From Adiantum capillus-veneris (Eukaryota; Streptophyta; Polypodiopsida; Polypodiales; Pteridaceae): a stretch of 64,000 bases of DNA. The translations under genes and the position numbers were made by a program. The notes under the pieces were generated by a model that did not search any database, was not told where the DNA came from, and was given only the letters and a program-made list of their open reading frames with translations. Of the stretch, positions 22,720 through 35,726 are shown one piece after another. The stretch spans positions 139,574,398 through 139,638,397 of the forward strand of contig CM043958.1 of NCBI GenBank assembly GCA_014529385.2, given 5' to 3'. The first letter of the stretch is position 1, and the number at the start of each line of letters is the position of its first letter.

Positions 22720-24326
22720 GTTGGTGCTCATGGTACTGGTGCAGCAATACCTCCAGTCGATGAGCAAGTAGTGAGATTAAAAATGGTAACTCCTGCGAAG
22801 GGAACTTTGGAACTTTCTGCTGAAAAGGATTCCGACCTATTTTACCTTGCCCGATGTAGCCTTGGCATGCTAGGAGTAGTTGCAGAGGTTACCTTGCAAT
22901 GTGTACCAGTGCAGAAGTTGTTGGAGCATACATTTGTAACTACCAAGAAAGAAGTCCGCAAAAGGCACAAGTAAGTTAGGTTTTACCGAGTTGGTAGTAA
23001 AAGTAAGAGGAGTTTTTCTAATTTGTTTTGGACATGCCACTCAGGAATTGGCTGCAGGAGAACAAACATTTGAGGTACATGTGGATTCCAGATACAGATT
23101 GTGTGGTTGTCGTGAAGTGCAACCCTCTACCTGAAGGCAAGCAACCGCCTGTTTTCAAGTCCAAGTACAGTGAGGAAGATCGACTGGAACCTGTACGCTC
23201 TTTTTACAAACAATGTGCCCTTAAACACAGGTTCCTTCATAAGTTTTGGCTGCAATTTTTTGTACGGTATTTATGATGTGTGCCTTATGTGCGTTTTAAA
23301 TGCAGGGCGGCGGCGGAAGGAAAACTGGGTGATGAGAGCAAAGCTCCTGGTGATAAAGATGCAAAAAGCCTTGCAAGTGGTTCGTCTCCTAGTTCAGTAA
23401 AAGATGGTCTAGCCAGCTTATTACTGGAAGTATTGTCTGATGATGAGCTGGCACAACTCTCTTTCACTGAGTTAAGAGATAAACTCCTTGCAATGGACCC
23501 TTTGAATTATGAACATGTAATGCAGGTGAATAAAGTGGAGGCGGAGTATTGGAAACGATGTGAAGGCTTCAGGGTGGGATGGACTGATGAGATACTTGGG
23601 TTTGATTGTGGAGGGCAGCAGTGGGTTTCAGAGGTCTGTTTCCCTGTTGGGAATTTTAAGAAGCCTACTGGGGAGGATATAACGTATATGGAAAATTTGT
23701 TGGACTTGATAAAGAAAAATGGCATACCTGCTCCTGCACCAATTGAGCAGCGTTGGTCAGTTAGAAGCAGGAGCCTATTAAGCCCTGCTTCCAGTCCTGT
23801 AGACGGCTCTATTTTCTCATGGGTAAGGGATTTTCTTAAGGGTTTATGTTCAAGAATAAATGCGGTAACAAAAAGGAGTGCATTAGAACAAAGTAATTTC
23901 TGTGCCGAATTTACAAATTTGTTGTTGATTACTAATTATAGTTTTTTGGGTAGGTTGGAATCATTATGTATCTGCCTACAGACGATGCAAAGCAAAGGGA
24001 GGCAATCACCAATAAATTCATGGAATATCGTCGCACTGCTCAGAGGAAGCTTTGGGATGCTTATGAGGCATATGAACACTGGGCTAAGCTTGAGGTGGTA
24101 ACTTCTTTCTCTTAGCTTGTGCAATTTTGTACACAAAGAAGTTAGTCTCATAAAGCTTGATGTATAGGTCGAGGCCGATGACAAGGAGTGGTTGCGGAAG
24201 AGATTGAGCAAGAGTTTTCCCATTGATAAGCTGAACAAAGCCAGAAAAGAGCTGGATCCAAATTGTATTCTTTCAAATGATATAATAGACCAGCTCTTTC
24301 CTCTACCAATGGAGGAGACAAGTTGA
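22720..24326 (+). CDS. GLDH: L-galactono-1,4-lactone dehydrogenase, C-terminal part (five exons)
   Basis: This flavoenzyme of the inner mitochondrial membrane makes the last step of plant ascorbate synthesis (L-galactono-1,4-lactone to L-ascorbate, electrons to cytochrome c) and also helps assemble complex I. Exons read from the sequence: 22,720-22,970; 23,045-23,230; 23,306-23,822; 23,954-24,094; 24,168-24,326 (TGA). All introns are GT-AG and phases match, giving about 417 residues without a stop. Landmarks: VGAHGTGAAIPPVDEQV (end of the FAD-binding part), GMLGVVAEVTLQC, LSFTELRDKLLAMDPLN, ILGFDCGGQQWVSE, the active-site PAPAPIEQRW, GIIMYLPT and a C-terminal FPIDKLNKARKELDPN. A linker of about 50 residues (KLGDESKAPGD to LLEVLSDDEL) is longer than I remember in Arabidopsis. 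The N-terminal exons (transit peptide, rest of the FAD domain) must lie left of the window or be lost. Confidence 0.95.
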
Positions 24327-27230
24327 GTAGCACTTGAAATGTGGAGTTATCAAGTGACAAATACAGCTAGTGCCAGAAACTATCATACACAATAACGCGA
24401 AGATAGAAATCTTTGAATGCAATTTGTAAAGATCAGCTACAGTTAGTCAAGAAGTACTTGGTTTTGTTCATTGTCGTGGCCACAAATTAAGCTGCATGCC
24501 ACTAGGGCTTTTATTGTCATCCCTTTCAATTATCTATGCATTTGTAGAAAATTGTCTAGACAATGCCTGCTTCACAATTATCCCTGCCAACCAGAGCAGA
24601 AGGTAACATGGCATTTGTGAGCGAATAGCTTTGTTGTAAAGCTTTTTTCTGCATGAGCAGACGATGCTCAGTCTGATGGCCATGTCTAGGGTTTCTGGTG
24701 GTTTGGTGTTATAGGAAGTGACACTCTTTCTTGGTTGGGGTAAGCTGTTGATGAGACAGTAGATGTACTTGTTGTGCCAAACTGTGGGGGATGGTAGATG
24801 CGGGGTAGTGGCTTTAGGCATTGGACTGATGTAGCAAACCCGTATAGCTAACTCTTAAGTGTCTGATTACATTGAATGCCATCTTCTATACTCAGTTACA
24901 AAGATACATAGATGACATTTCTTTTGATAAAACCTAGAAATCGACAATCGGATGGTTACTCTGAGGTCACAAGACAATTTTGCGTTTCTTGAAGATTTAT
25001 GATGTAGAGTAAATCTTGGTAATTAAGGGGAGTTGCAAGGTTTCACTTTTGCTTCGTCTGAAGACGCATTTGAGGAGGCTGCATGTATCAACAGAAGCAT
25101 ATAAGAAAAACAAACAAGCATCACCAAAGAGTCAATGATTGGTGATCGGCATTGGTCTACTATGAAAAAGCAAGATTTAGAACTATTAACAACAAAGAGC
25201 GATTCACAATGCCTCTATGTGACTTATCCACCCAAAGATTAGAGGAATTGCAAGAGAACTTCCAAAGAAAGACTCTTGAAGATTTTGAAGGTTCAGAACT
25301 ATCTTGCTATGGATGGGTAATGGAGGAGGTATTAAGACTTAAAAAATCATGAGAATTCAGTCAAGCTCTATGCAAGACGCTTTTGGGATTGGACAAGCTT
25401 GATTTTGACATAGGACGGCCAATGGCATGCGGTTGTCGTATTATGAGGTGAATGCTCATTATGGTGGCTCCCCATGTGGGCATTCAAATCCTATGAGATG
25501 TCAGTGGGGGAAGATCCAACGTCATTTTATTTGAATTGAAAGGTGAACGGTCTTACATATCTTTGACGGACTTCGCCACCACATTACACGTGGCAGAGAG
25601 AAGCTCTTTATTGTTTTTAGCACTATTCAATTTGAGAGATGGAAATGAAACGGGATGATTACACCACCCCAATGGCAATCTTGCTCGCATTTGTCCGTTC
25701 CTCAAACGACTTCCAAGAGGGAAGACCGAGACAAAAGTTCTATGCATGTAGCTTCAAAAGCAATCTTGGCTGCAGAGGGAAGACAACATATGGATGGGTT
25801 GAAGGTGAGTTAGTGCATCAATGTATGTAAAATTTGAATGTGAAAACTGTATGCTGTAGATATAGACCAAGAAATGAATGATGTCAAATGTAGTCTCAGG
25901 CAATTCCCACTTTCTTACCTCTCTTACCTTCCCAGGATCAAGACAAATACTGTTAGAAAATGGTATAGGTTTTGATCATATTAGAGAGACCACAATGGCA
26001 AATTCAATCTACCTAGTGCCATTGTACCATTATTTTTGCAGAGACGAGACACTCGATTTACTTTTATGCTTTTCAAGGCCATCAGATGCATCTTTGGGTA
26101 TGATGCCTATTCTGGAAGGACATTTGTGCACTTCCATCGAAGAACAAGAGTGAAAAGAATAGCTTTGTGGTCACAAGTGCAATTGCCAAGCATAACTTAT
26201 TTGGGAATGGCCTCTCTTACCCTTACAAAACACACTCACTCTTAAGTGTGCTGGGCTAAGCCATCTAGGCGGATGCCCATGCTGCGACCCTCTACGTTCA
26301 AGAAAAACATAACTCGACCGCCCCGCCCGCGCTTTTCCTCTCTCACACCCCGTTGGCATGGAAAAAGCGCCCAAGGCCTCACGCCCTACTCGTGAGACTA
26401 AATCTCTTGAAAGACAAAAACATTTGTAGCTTTTTATAAGAAGACTGATTGCTAAAACTAGAATTTGGGTATGTTACGTAGGGCTTTGGAGATTCATTAT
26501 TTTTAGACATAATTGACTTTTTTGCGAGGTAATTTGTGACAAGTTACATGTTGAGCACTCGAAAACGGATCTTAATTGTAAAAAAGGAATAAAGATTAGA
26601 AAATCTTTAACAATCCAACCAAAATAGATACAAGGGTATTTTGGTACTTTTTGAAATTTGAGGGGTATTTTTGGAATTTCCACAAATCAGAGGTGTATTT
26701 TGGTATTTTTCCCTATAATTTACCTAGAATCTCATGCAGATTCCATTCAACCATGCTTTCTTCTCCTCCCTTGTTGTAGAATTAAGTAGACATACCCACA
26801 CTTTGTAAAATGTCGAATGTTTAAAATAAAACCATGGTATTTTTTAAAAAAGAGCACCATAGTAATCATTTTCACTTTAAGGTGGAGCACTCACCTGATA
26901 ATTAAGTGCCGTCAATACCAAGCATAGATCTCCCAACAACCCATAAGACTTCCACTCCAATATCCTGGTTTTGCTTTCCCACTCCAATCACAAGCACATG
27001 CATAGACATAACTGACTTAATAATATTGACAAGTTGCATATGCTCTCTAGAACTTCATCCCTTTCGCTGCATGGGTTATTCACTAGATGCTTTTGAGGAG
27101 GTATTTTCAAGTGCCTGCGGATTTAGTGTGCTCCACACGAAAATGTCTCCCTTTCAGCATTTATAAATATGCCCATAGGTCCACCATGTAAATTATAATA
27201 TACTACTAGTACTGCCAGCAGCCTTCGACC

Positions 27231-27231
<1 letters not shown>
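24327..27231. other. intergenic, no gene recognised
   Basis: Downstream of GLDH. Short open stretches occur at 25,152-25,352 and 25,639-25,830 (+; the latter with CSFKSNLGCRGKTTYG, vaguely like a FAR1/FLYWCH zinc finger), but neither extends into a gene. At 26,632-26,712 the word GGTATTTTTGG is repeated several times in AT-rich DNA. No promoter or RNA gene is evident. Confidence 0.5.
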
Positions 27232-27297
<66 letters not shown>

Positions 27298-27496
27298 GTT
27301 GTGTCGCCTGTGGGGCCGAGGTGGTGTAGGGCACATTGCTGGAGCGAGAAGAAATCGACATGTGTCCAGGGTGAAATTTCTCCCCCTTGTATAATAGTGT
27401 AGTGATTCCCAAATATAAGGGATTAATTAAAGAACTTTAGAATGCATATTCTGTATTATCATGGAAATGGGGGACCTCTTGAATTAAGGTTAGGTA

Positions 27497-27565
<69 letters not shown>

Positions 27566-27710
27566 CATGAAGTTTTAAGGTCTCAAGGATTCATTTTTCT
27601 TGAGAGTCCTCTCAACCTCGCAAGATCTATGGGGGCCCTACTTGATGCAGTTGCCTCGAAGCCTACCACCACATAGTGATTATGCCCTTGAAACATGCAA
27701 GCACCAAACG

Positions 27711-27756
<46 letters not shown>
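27232..27756. repeat. microsatellite cluster (CT)n, (CT)n(CA)n, (GA)n
   Basis: (TC)n at 27,232-27,294, a compound (CT)n(CA)n at 27,499-27,564, and (GA)n at 27,713-27,756. The first and last tracts are complementary and about 420 bp apart, so they could fold back on each other. Confidence 0.95.
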
Positions 27757-27758
<2 letters not shown>

Positions 27759-27876
27759 TTTAGGGTGGTAGCAATAGAAAGCTTGTATAGCTTTTCCACT
27801 TTTCAAGTAGAAAGGTGTAGGTGAACAATAGGTGGAAAAAAGGGCCACACATATGATTTTAAGAGTTTGGTGAGGC

Positions 27877-28033
27877 AAAATATTATGTGAAAATCTAATT
27901 TTAAATTCAAATACGTAGTACTTGAAAACATTCTTGGTACGACATCACGAGCAGGAAAATATTATGTGAAAATCTAATTTTAAATTCAGATACTTAGTAC
28001 TTGAAAACATTCTTGGTACAACATCATGCAAAT
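27877..28033. repeat. 79-bp tandem duplication
   Basis: The unit AAAATATTATGTGAAAATCT...TTCTTGGTACGACATCA occurs at 27,877-27,955 and again at 27,956-28,033 with a few differences. A short (CT)n tract follows. Confidence 0.9.
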
Positions 28034-28139
28034 CTCTCTCTCTCTCTCTCTCCCCCGAGTGTGTCTTGTCTCTTCATCAAGGAACCCTGCTTAAGTACCC
28101 AGTGCTGCATGACCACTAAAAGGGGCTCTTCACACTTGT

Positions 28140-28330
28140 GATGCATGTATCAACACAGATGAACTTGGGTTTTTTCTCGAGGCATCGATATCTACGTTGC
28201 AATCAAAACATCGATAGAAGCATCGATATTTGCATCGCTATGTCCATATATTGACACAAATATTGACGCTTATATTGACATCACCACATAACCATACGGA
28301 CGTGTATATCGACGCTTGCAAGTATACAAA
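28140..28330. repeat. subterminal repeat array of CACTA copy 1
   Basis: Many near-copies of ATCGATAT/GCATCGATA and TATTGACGC in both orientations, as is usual for the subterminal region where a CACTA transposase binds. Copy 2 has a comparable array with the word TAGCGAC. Confidence 0.6.
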
Positions 28331-29029
28331 TTTTGGGACGTGAGGATTGCCACCCAATTCACCGTTGTAAACAAATTTGAACTTTTGAAAAGAATAGCAA
28401 ATCAATCAACACCAACTTAACCTAAAACCTTTGAGATGACATGAAAATTGAAGAGAATTTTTATTTCTTGATATAAATGCGTTATATACAAGGGATTGCC
28501 AACACCAAAGGTAAAAAGATTCGTTCATAGTGTGAAAGGCTCCATTACAAAAATGGACAAATGCCTCAAACTGAAATGACATATAAACACTAAGTAAAAT
28601 GTTTGAGTATAAAATGGGAGACTTGTATCATCCCTAATAGATACATGTATATAAAACTAGAACAAATGGTAGCACATGAGTGTGCTACTTTGGATCAGAT
28701 CTTTCCTCATGTTGTAAGGTGAATTGAATTTTGTAATACAAAAAAAGACAATAAAAAAAGTTTAGGTAACAACCCTATATACAAACACATAGTCTAACAT
28801 AAATGAAGTTATTGATAAAAGTTTGTATGTTTTACCTCGTTAGGTCGAGATCTCAAAATCTCCATGAGCTCAAGAAGACTATGGCTTGTGCAGCATAACT
28901 ACACTTGAATGGAGTAGGCTCATGTTTTTTCATCACCCACTGTTTAAAAGCAACATATAAATTAAATTAAGCAATTACTTACAAAAATTAAATCACAATT
29001 ACTTACAAAAATTAAATGCAAATGTACTT

Positions 29030-29235
29030 ACATGAATCACCCTCAAAGCTCATCTATTCGCCGCTGTCTAAGTGGTGCAAATTCCCTGACTCCCTCTTTT
29101 TGCTGCTTGTACTTGTCGGGTTATCATGTAATTACTTCTTTGTATTTTTCCAATCTTCCTTGTCGAGCCAAGATGACTTGAATGCGTTAATTTTCAATGC
29201 TTCATATGCCTCCGAATGCTTGTGTTTCAAGTAGT
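29030..29235 (-). pseudogene. Ptta/En/Spm-type protein fragment (CACTA copy 1)
   Basis: On the minus strand the reading LKHKHSEAYEALKIN, SSWLDKEDWKNTKK, then KKRESGNLHHLDSGE matches, in diverged form, the region 57,766-58,074 of copy 2. It contains stops. This second CACTA protein is thought to bind the element ends together with the transposase. Confidence 0.5.
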
Positions 29236-30254
29236 TGCATATCCGTGTGTGTATGCATTTGGTGGAGAGAATTTGCATTCTCCATGCGAAACACGCTACG
29301 AAGCATGTTGATTACCTTATCTTTGAGCTCGGATAGTATTTCTTTACATTTCTTCATGAAGTGGTGACGGAATACCTGTAAGTAAAAGTTTACATAGTAG
29401 TAGTCACCTTCCTATCATACTTATCTAGCTAAATCTTGCCGACAAGTCCATCCGTATGCCTAGGTGATACCGAGGGGACACAACGGGAGTCTCTCCAAGT
29501 GTGAGGCTAGGAGTGGTAAGCGGTGTGTCTTGTAGTGTAAAGTGGGAGTGACCAATTGTTGGGAAAAATTCGAAGCAGATGACTGTGTAGGAGGTGTGGG
29601 AGCGCCACATGAAGGGGAAAAAATGGGTACTCAATGACTGCGAGGTGGTGTGGAAGCATCAGTGGTGTAACCACCATAACATCTGCCTTCTCCACCACTG
29701 GAGCGTCAGGCCCATTATGTTTCACATGAGTGCTTGGTAGAGACAGATGACTCAAAGCATTATTATTACTTTGTGATGAGAGTGTGAAGATGATGGTCGG
29801 TGTGAACTGCCAACATTATGGTGATAAGGTGAAGGGGAGGGTTGGTGTGAAGTTCGAACACCATGTGATGGGACTGGGGATAGTAACCGTGATGGGCCAA
29901 TGCCCTGAGGTGGAACAAAGTGAATGTCCTCATACCATTTTTTTAATGTGGGTGATAGAGATACTAAAAACTCATCTATACACCCCCCCCCCCCCGAGCA
30001 TACCCCCCATGTGTGAATGTGTGTGAACATTGAAGAGTCTGTAAAAAGAAGGAATAAATAAAAAGAAAGTACAAGAATGACACAAGGCCTACATAATAAA
30101 CATGTAAACTTAAAGGTAAAAACCATTTTACTTTAAAATATGAAAAAGTAACACAATTTTGAATTGCATCAACTTTTTAAACTTATTCTTGAAACAAAAT
30201 CTTAAACTTAAATGCAAACATGCTTAAATCATTAGCATTTCAAATACAACATAT

Positions 30255-33200
30255 TTGCACTTTAAGCTGACTCTGTCTCATATTGACCAACTCAACATAA
30301 ATCCCTATATCTATGAGAGCTCCCCCCCTAAAGACACACCCTCTAACTCGTTCACTACTATCTCTGCATTTTCTACCTCGTTCATTGTTATTTGTACATT
30401 TTTCCTTGTGTATTTTCATCGTTTTTGTCTAGGGTTTTCCTCTAAATTATTTGGAGCACATTTTGTTACATTTTTCTCTTCCTCTTTTGCTATGGTTTCT
30501 GGTGATGGGAGATTGTAGCCCTTGTAGACTCGTGCACTTTGCTTGGATACTACAATGACATACCACCAATTTGGTTGTGAAGCCTTGGGATAGTAAATCA
30601 TATGAAAAAGAGGAACAATGCCACATGAAAAATTGATACTGCAAGAGGCCAAGAAAAACTACGACCTACTTGTTTACAATGCTCGGGAAGAACGAATGTG
30701 TCTCAAAGATCGGTCCATCTTTTAATCGAGTCAAACCTCAAGAGATCCTGACTCCCCTGTTTGCGCTGTAGCAGCACGACCCTCTATGTTTACCTTCAAT
30801 CATTGCACATAAAAAAATTCCACTTCGAATTCTCTATAATCGACTCTTAAAATTTCTTGCGGCGTTTGGAAATACATGCTACAATCGGTGGAGGATCGTC
30901 GTCAGCTAGATTGCTTGAATCTTACCACAATTCCGTATTTGAAAAGTATATCACTTTGTGTCAATCCGCTCTACCTCGAAGTGGAAACTTTTACACCATG
31001 TTGCAATGTATGACTTGTATTGGCCGAACGAAAAAATGAGCATCAACATCAAAAAACACCAATTGCATAACACAAGACATAAATTAGAGATTTACCTTGG
31101 GTTTACTATACTTTCATTCCTCTTCTATCATATGCTCACCTTGTTGTGTGGCCCTTTCCATGGAATCATGCAACCATCTTAAACTCATGAATGATGGAAA
31201 GATCTCAAGATCTTCAAGGCAAGGTACCAGTGGTCACTTTCCCAATCTAAAGGCATGTCGTGTAGTGAGTTGCTTCTATTTTGCATCATCTTATTGGGCA
31301 AGCCACTTTTGCATCACTGAATTGTGAAGCATGCAAAATTTTCTGATCTTTGCTTCCAAGTCCATGGTCATTTTATTCTCCACGCGTGGTCCGTCATCAC
31401 AATCCCAATCAAGCGAGGATTATTTGCCAAAGCATGCCATCTACACTGTCCATCCCAAAGAGACACTCGCCAATGTACACTAATGATTCTGAAACCAGTC
31501 AACTTTTTTCCATGCTTCCCTCTGGGAACTCCCTTTGATAAACATATTCATTAAGAGTTTTCATGAAGCCCTTTAGGAAGAACATCCATCTGGAATGCAT
31601 GATGTCTGCTATTTCCACCTCATCAACTATGTGCACAAAGAGATGAATAGTAAGCACGGTAGTGGGAAAATGTGTTTCAATAATACCAACACACTCCATA
31701 GAATTTCACTTTGGGGAAGGTATGGACGCAATGTTGATTTTCTTTTAGAAAATCTAATGATCCAATGTAGCAAGTTTGAAAATTGTTACATGGGTGGTGG
31801 ACAAAGAACCCTCGACAACCATGGGCAAGATAAAATAAAAGCCACATTAGAAACTATCATAGGTGAAGTACATGGCTTGAATATGATTTAGAGTCATCAA
31901 TTTTAAGAATACCTGTGACACATTTTATGCCAATCACTTCTAGCCACTGATCTTTCCTTCCTTCATGAATGCAATCCTGAGTGAATGCATCACACCTATG
32001 GGCTTTTGTACAATTCATATAATCTCTTTCACCCTTGCGTTTTTGGTTTTCTGTCAAAGTTCAAGACACTTTTAGCAACCTTTTTGACCCATCATTTGCA
32101 ATTTGTGGGTAGTATCGCTCCATACAACCACAATGTCTCAGGTCAATTCTTGCAATAAGAATATCTTTCTTTCTGGTGAGATGGTCCCACAATAAGCATC
32201 CCACATTTTTGAATATGTACATTGGATCGAGCAAGTGATTGATTCAATCTTATCTAATAGGGAAACTCATACCATACTGAGAATCTCTTCATCCCTGGCA
32301 GCAAAAGGCACATGTCATACCTCTCCTTTTGCTCTAATCATTCTTGAGCAGACATCCTTACTAGCTCCCTTCCCAGGAAGCCCTCTCACATCTCATGGTT
32401 CTCTGAAAGATGTTCTTGATGACCTTCATAAATTTGTTTCTTCAATGCAATCGACCGGTGTGCAACAAGCTTTGGACCACAAGTAACATAAGCATTGTAA
32501 CCACTATATTTACGTTCTATAGACACCACAAATTACTTCACACATTGTAAAACCTCGTTAGAAAATCATACTTCATGGGATGAAGGGGTTTCATGCTTAC
32601 CAAAGCAATTTCCAAAACCAGGATAGTCATGCATTACCCACAATAGAATGCCTCTAATGTTTACATTGCGTCAACTTGCATGTCGGCTTATGTCCGTGAC
32701 TTGTATACATGTCCACAATTGTTGTAACTCTTTAGGTAGGAGGAAACAAAGATATACATCCATATTCTTCCTTTGTAATGACTTGACACAATCAATCTTA
32801 AGAATTAATGTCCTTTCTTAGTTGCTAGCCATGGTGGAATATTGTAGTTGACAATGACAATTGGCTATACACTATAAGATGTTGATCACTGCCCAAATGG
32901 ATTTATGCATTCATAGCCCAGCTCAAGTATAAATTCCTTGGATCTTGTGCAAAATCTCATCAACAAGTTTTTAAGCCGCACTATCCACAAGAATCCTTAG
33001 CACGCCATTTGAAGATTGGTTCTCCTTATGCCATGATGCTAGAGTGGCCATTGATTTGCATTGAAAGAATTGCTTGACCTTGAGGACCTTCTACGATACT
33101 TTTTGACGTTAAAGATCTCTTTGATATCTGTCTGCTTCACACTCATGACATTTTCCATGTCTACATACTCGCTTCTAAAGAGAATGCAATCATTAGGAAA

Positions 33201-33290
33201 AGCATGAATATAATTATAGTCCATTCTTAAATTTAATAGGACCTTTCTTGCATCATCTCTCAAAGGTGGCATCAGATTACTACCTGGCAA
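30255..33290 (-). pseudogene. TNP2-like CACTA transposase remains (copy 1)
   Basis: Reading from right to left: MDYNYIHAFPNDCILFRSEY at about 33,150-33,250 (start of Transposase_21), NVNIRGILLWVMHDYPGFGN at about 32,600-32,680, an MHIFKNVG-like segment near 32,210, a DUF4218-like piece at 31,499-31,699 (ETHFPTTVLTIHLFVHIVDE, EFPEGSM), and WWYVI at about 30,560 (DUF4216). Frameshifts and stops are frequent. Between about 32,260 and 32,500 the + strand has an unrelated open stretch (LKDVLDDLHKFVSSMQSTG) that may be captured sequence. No working transposase can be made. Confidence 0.7.
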
Positions 33291-34059
33291 TATGTATTCT
33301 TTAAGTAGCCTACAAAAGCATCAATGAACTTATAAAAAAATATTGTCATTACAGTTAAAAAAGCATGAATAGTCACGTGAAAAGTTTTGTAACACTCATG
33401 TCATTCCATCCAAACTTTTCTTGCATGTTGAGAAGAAACTCTAGCTCCTTTGCATAGTGGTGTGTCAATTTCACGTTTCATATCATCATAAACAAGCCAT
33501 TCTGAGTCCATGATTATTTTGAACATTTTGTCATTTTTGGCTCATAGATCTCTTGGTTGGGGTGTTTCTTTGTGTCGTCACCCTCCTATCTTGATGACAC
33601 TTCATGATAGCCATGTTGTTCACTTGAGCGGATTGCATACAAACACGCCTTGTGGATTGTAGAATTGCTATATGATGGCTATAATCTCAATCCTAAAGAA
33701 TTGAGAACTTACTATTTTTAGTACAAAGTAAGCTCAATAAGTAAGAAAGATGTCTTTTACTACTCTTGTTTAAATTTATCGATGAATTGCAATTGGCAAT
33801 AATTTGATCCATAGATAATGGATCAAACTCGCTTTATCGACGAGCATGCTGTTGTGCAACACGCCATGTTTGACGCACAATCCATTTGCATTCATTATAA
33901 GGGCATGGAACCCGAGTCCTGAGTTAAAAATTACGCATCCCAATCGGATGATCCATAATGCTTGTGAAGACGATCGTAAACATAAATGTAATTTCAAACC
34001 TAAACTCGACTCAAAAAACAATACATAACCATGAAAGTAAACATACTCTTACAAAAAAC

Positions 34060-34678
34060 AAAAATAAATCACAAGATATACATGGTTCACCCAAGTACGG
34101 ATTACGTCCATGGGAAAACAACCACTCAATGGATTTATACTTCAAACATAAAGTAATCTACAAAATGGCTTAGAAACCCTAAATGGTCGTCCCACCTATT
34201 CTCTCTCTACCTTACACTTGTTGTTGCTTCTTCTCGCTTTTACTTTTCATGTGTAGAAGAGGCATCCTTTCATAGTTGTAAAGGACCCTCTATGGGTTGC
34301 CCTTTCACGTGCGAGGTAGCCGCCTATGTGTAGACACATTCCCATACCCGGCCAACGATCGTTGAATGCTGCCCACCAATCATTGAATGTCGGGCGACCA
34401 CTGGTAATGTCTGTATTGGCTATTTTTTGGTCACTTTTCCATTGCTAATCAATCAATATATTTTGATAAAAAGGAACATTTCAACGAGCTGAATGCGGGT
34501 GGTATGATTTTTTGGTTTTTTGGCGAGTGATTTCTGTCACTCGCCGATTTTTTGGTTTTTTGGTTTTTCGGCGAGTGATTTCTGTCACGCATGATGGTTT
34601 CTCCTCATAACGGGGGCCTTACAAATGTGTGCTTGTAGAATAAAAATTACAAGGGTAAGTCAAGATCGATACTTAACA
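34060..34678 (-). repeat. LTR fragment with adjoining polypurine-like tract
   Basis: On the minus strand it starts TGTTAAGTATCGATCTTGAC just after AAGTTGGGAGAT, which looks like a polypurine tract. It is related to the solo LTR at 61,687-62,478: they share CACACATTTGTAAGGCCCCC, ATGAGGAGAA and TGAGTGG...GGGTGAACCA. It contains two copies of GGCGAGTGATTTCTGTCAC at 34,520-34,600. The inner end is not clear. Confidence 0.65.
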
Positions 34679-34736
34679 ATCTCCCAACTTGGAAAATGAT
34701 CTCTACCAAACCTATGGCTGCTTTTCATTCTGGCTT

Positions 34737-34738
<2 letters not shown>

Positions 34739-34827
<89 letters not shown>

Positions 34828-34908
34828 CTTACCTTTCCGCTAAACACATTGCTACTCCTCATACTTGACTTTTTGCTACCTCGTGTTTGAGCATGCTATT
34901 GAAGCAAT

Positions 34909-34940
<32 letters not shown>
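34739..34940. repeat. microsatellites (GA)44 and (CA)n
   Basis: Uninterrupted (GA)n at 34,739-34,826 (88 bp) and (CA)n at about 34,910-34,940. Confidence 0.95.
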
Positions 34941-34942
<2 letters not shown>

Positions 34943-35726
34943 TGTTCATTAATTTTTTTAAAAAACTCCCATTGCCATACACTATTATGCACTTTGAGAT
35001 GAGGAGTTAAATTATAACAGGGAACTTACCTGCTAAAATCTCTTTTAGCAGGGACCTTACCTGCTAAAATCTCTTTTTACCTCCAATTCTCGGTAAGGTA
35101 ATCTTGCAAGATTCAAATATAACACATATTTAGGAATTATGGGAAAAAATGCACAAAAATGGGGCTATTCTTCTCATTCTCTATATCTTGAGAAGAGGCA
35201 CAAACAATGTAAAATAATGCACGTTGCATTTGTATGCAGTTTCCAATGGTTTGCATATAGACTAGTAAAAATCACATTTGACGCTAAGCTTTTGATTCTC
35301 AAAACTACAAACTTGTTCACGTGACTACTGTTGAAGCTCATCCTCGATCATGGTTCTCTTGGAGTAGGCATTGTCAAAACAAAACTTCAAGCCCAAACTC
35401 TAGGTTGAGTCTTGTCTGAAATGTGTAAGGTAATCAACTATGGGTCTATCCTTGTTGTGCTGACAAAGAAAAAACAAGGAGTGTTATAATTATACACAAT
35501 CTTGGGGATTAGCTTCTACACATTGTAGACATGTTCATTGTTGATGACAAAAATCCAAATTTCAATCCTTTGGCGAACCAGATTTTTGTGACAAGAGAAT
35601 GTTGAGATTTTGGCTCAAACTTGAGATTAAGGGCCATTGTATAAGCACTCTAGAATGGAGATGCCAAAGGCTGCAAGCTCCTAAATTTTGGAGTCCAAAT
35701 CTTAAGCCACAACATAGTCCCAGATT

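Larger units (their letters stand above)
28133..33700 (-). mobile_element. CACTA (En/Spm) transposon copy 1, decayed
   Basis: The left end, CACTTGTGATGCATG at 28,133, matches the left end of copy 2 (CACTTGTGACGG at 56,833). It is followed by a subterminal array. Minus-strand remains of TNP2/En-Spm proteins follow in the same order as in copy 2: a Ptta-like region, DUF4216-like, DUF4218-like and Transposase_21-like. The right boundary is not clear; I place it before the LTR-like sequence beginning near 33.8 kb. Inverted partner of the terminus not found. Confidence 0.7.

Noticed and set aside
23280-24101. A single-exon continuation of GLDH beyond 23,822
   Set aside because: The frame continues only through intron sequence; the GT at 23,823 and the acceptor at 23,952 restore the conserved GIIMYLPT.
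25639-25830. Possible FAR1/FLYWCH zinc-finger gene (CSFKSNLGCRGKTTYG)
   Set aside because: Only about 60 codons open, no further motif of a FAR1 or MULE protein nearby; kept only as a remark.
27600-27824. Open frames made of Arg-Glu or Ser-Leu runs
   Set aside because: They are translations of GA/CT microsatellites.
34520-34600. CRISPR-like direct repeats GGCGAGTGATTTCTGTCAC
   Set aside because: Only two copies, within a plant LTR fragment; no array and no prokaryotic context.
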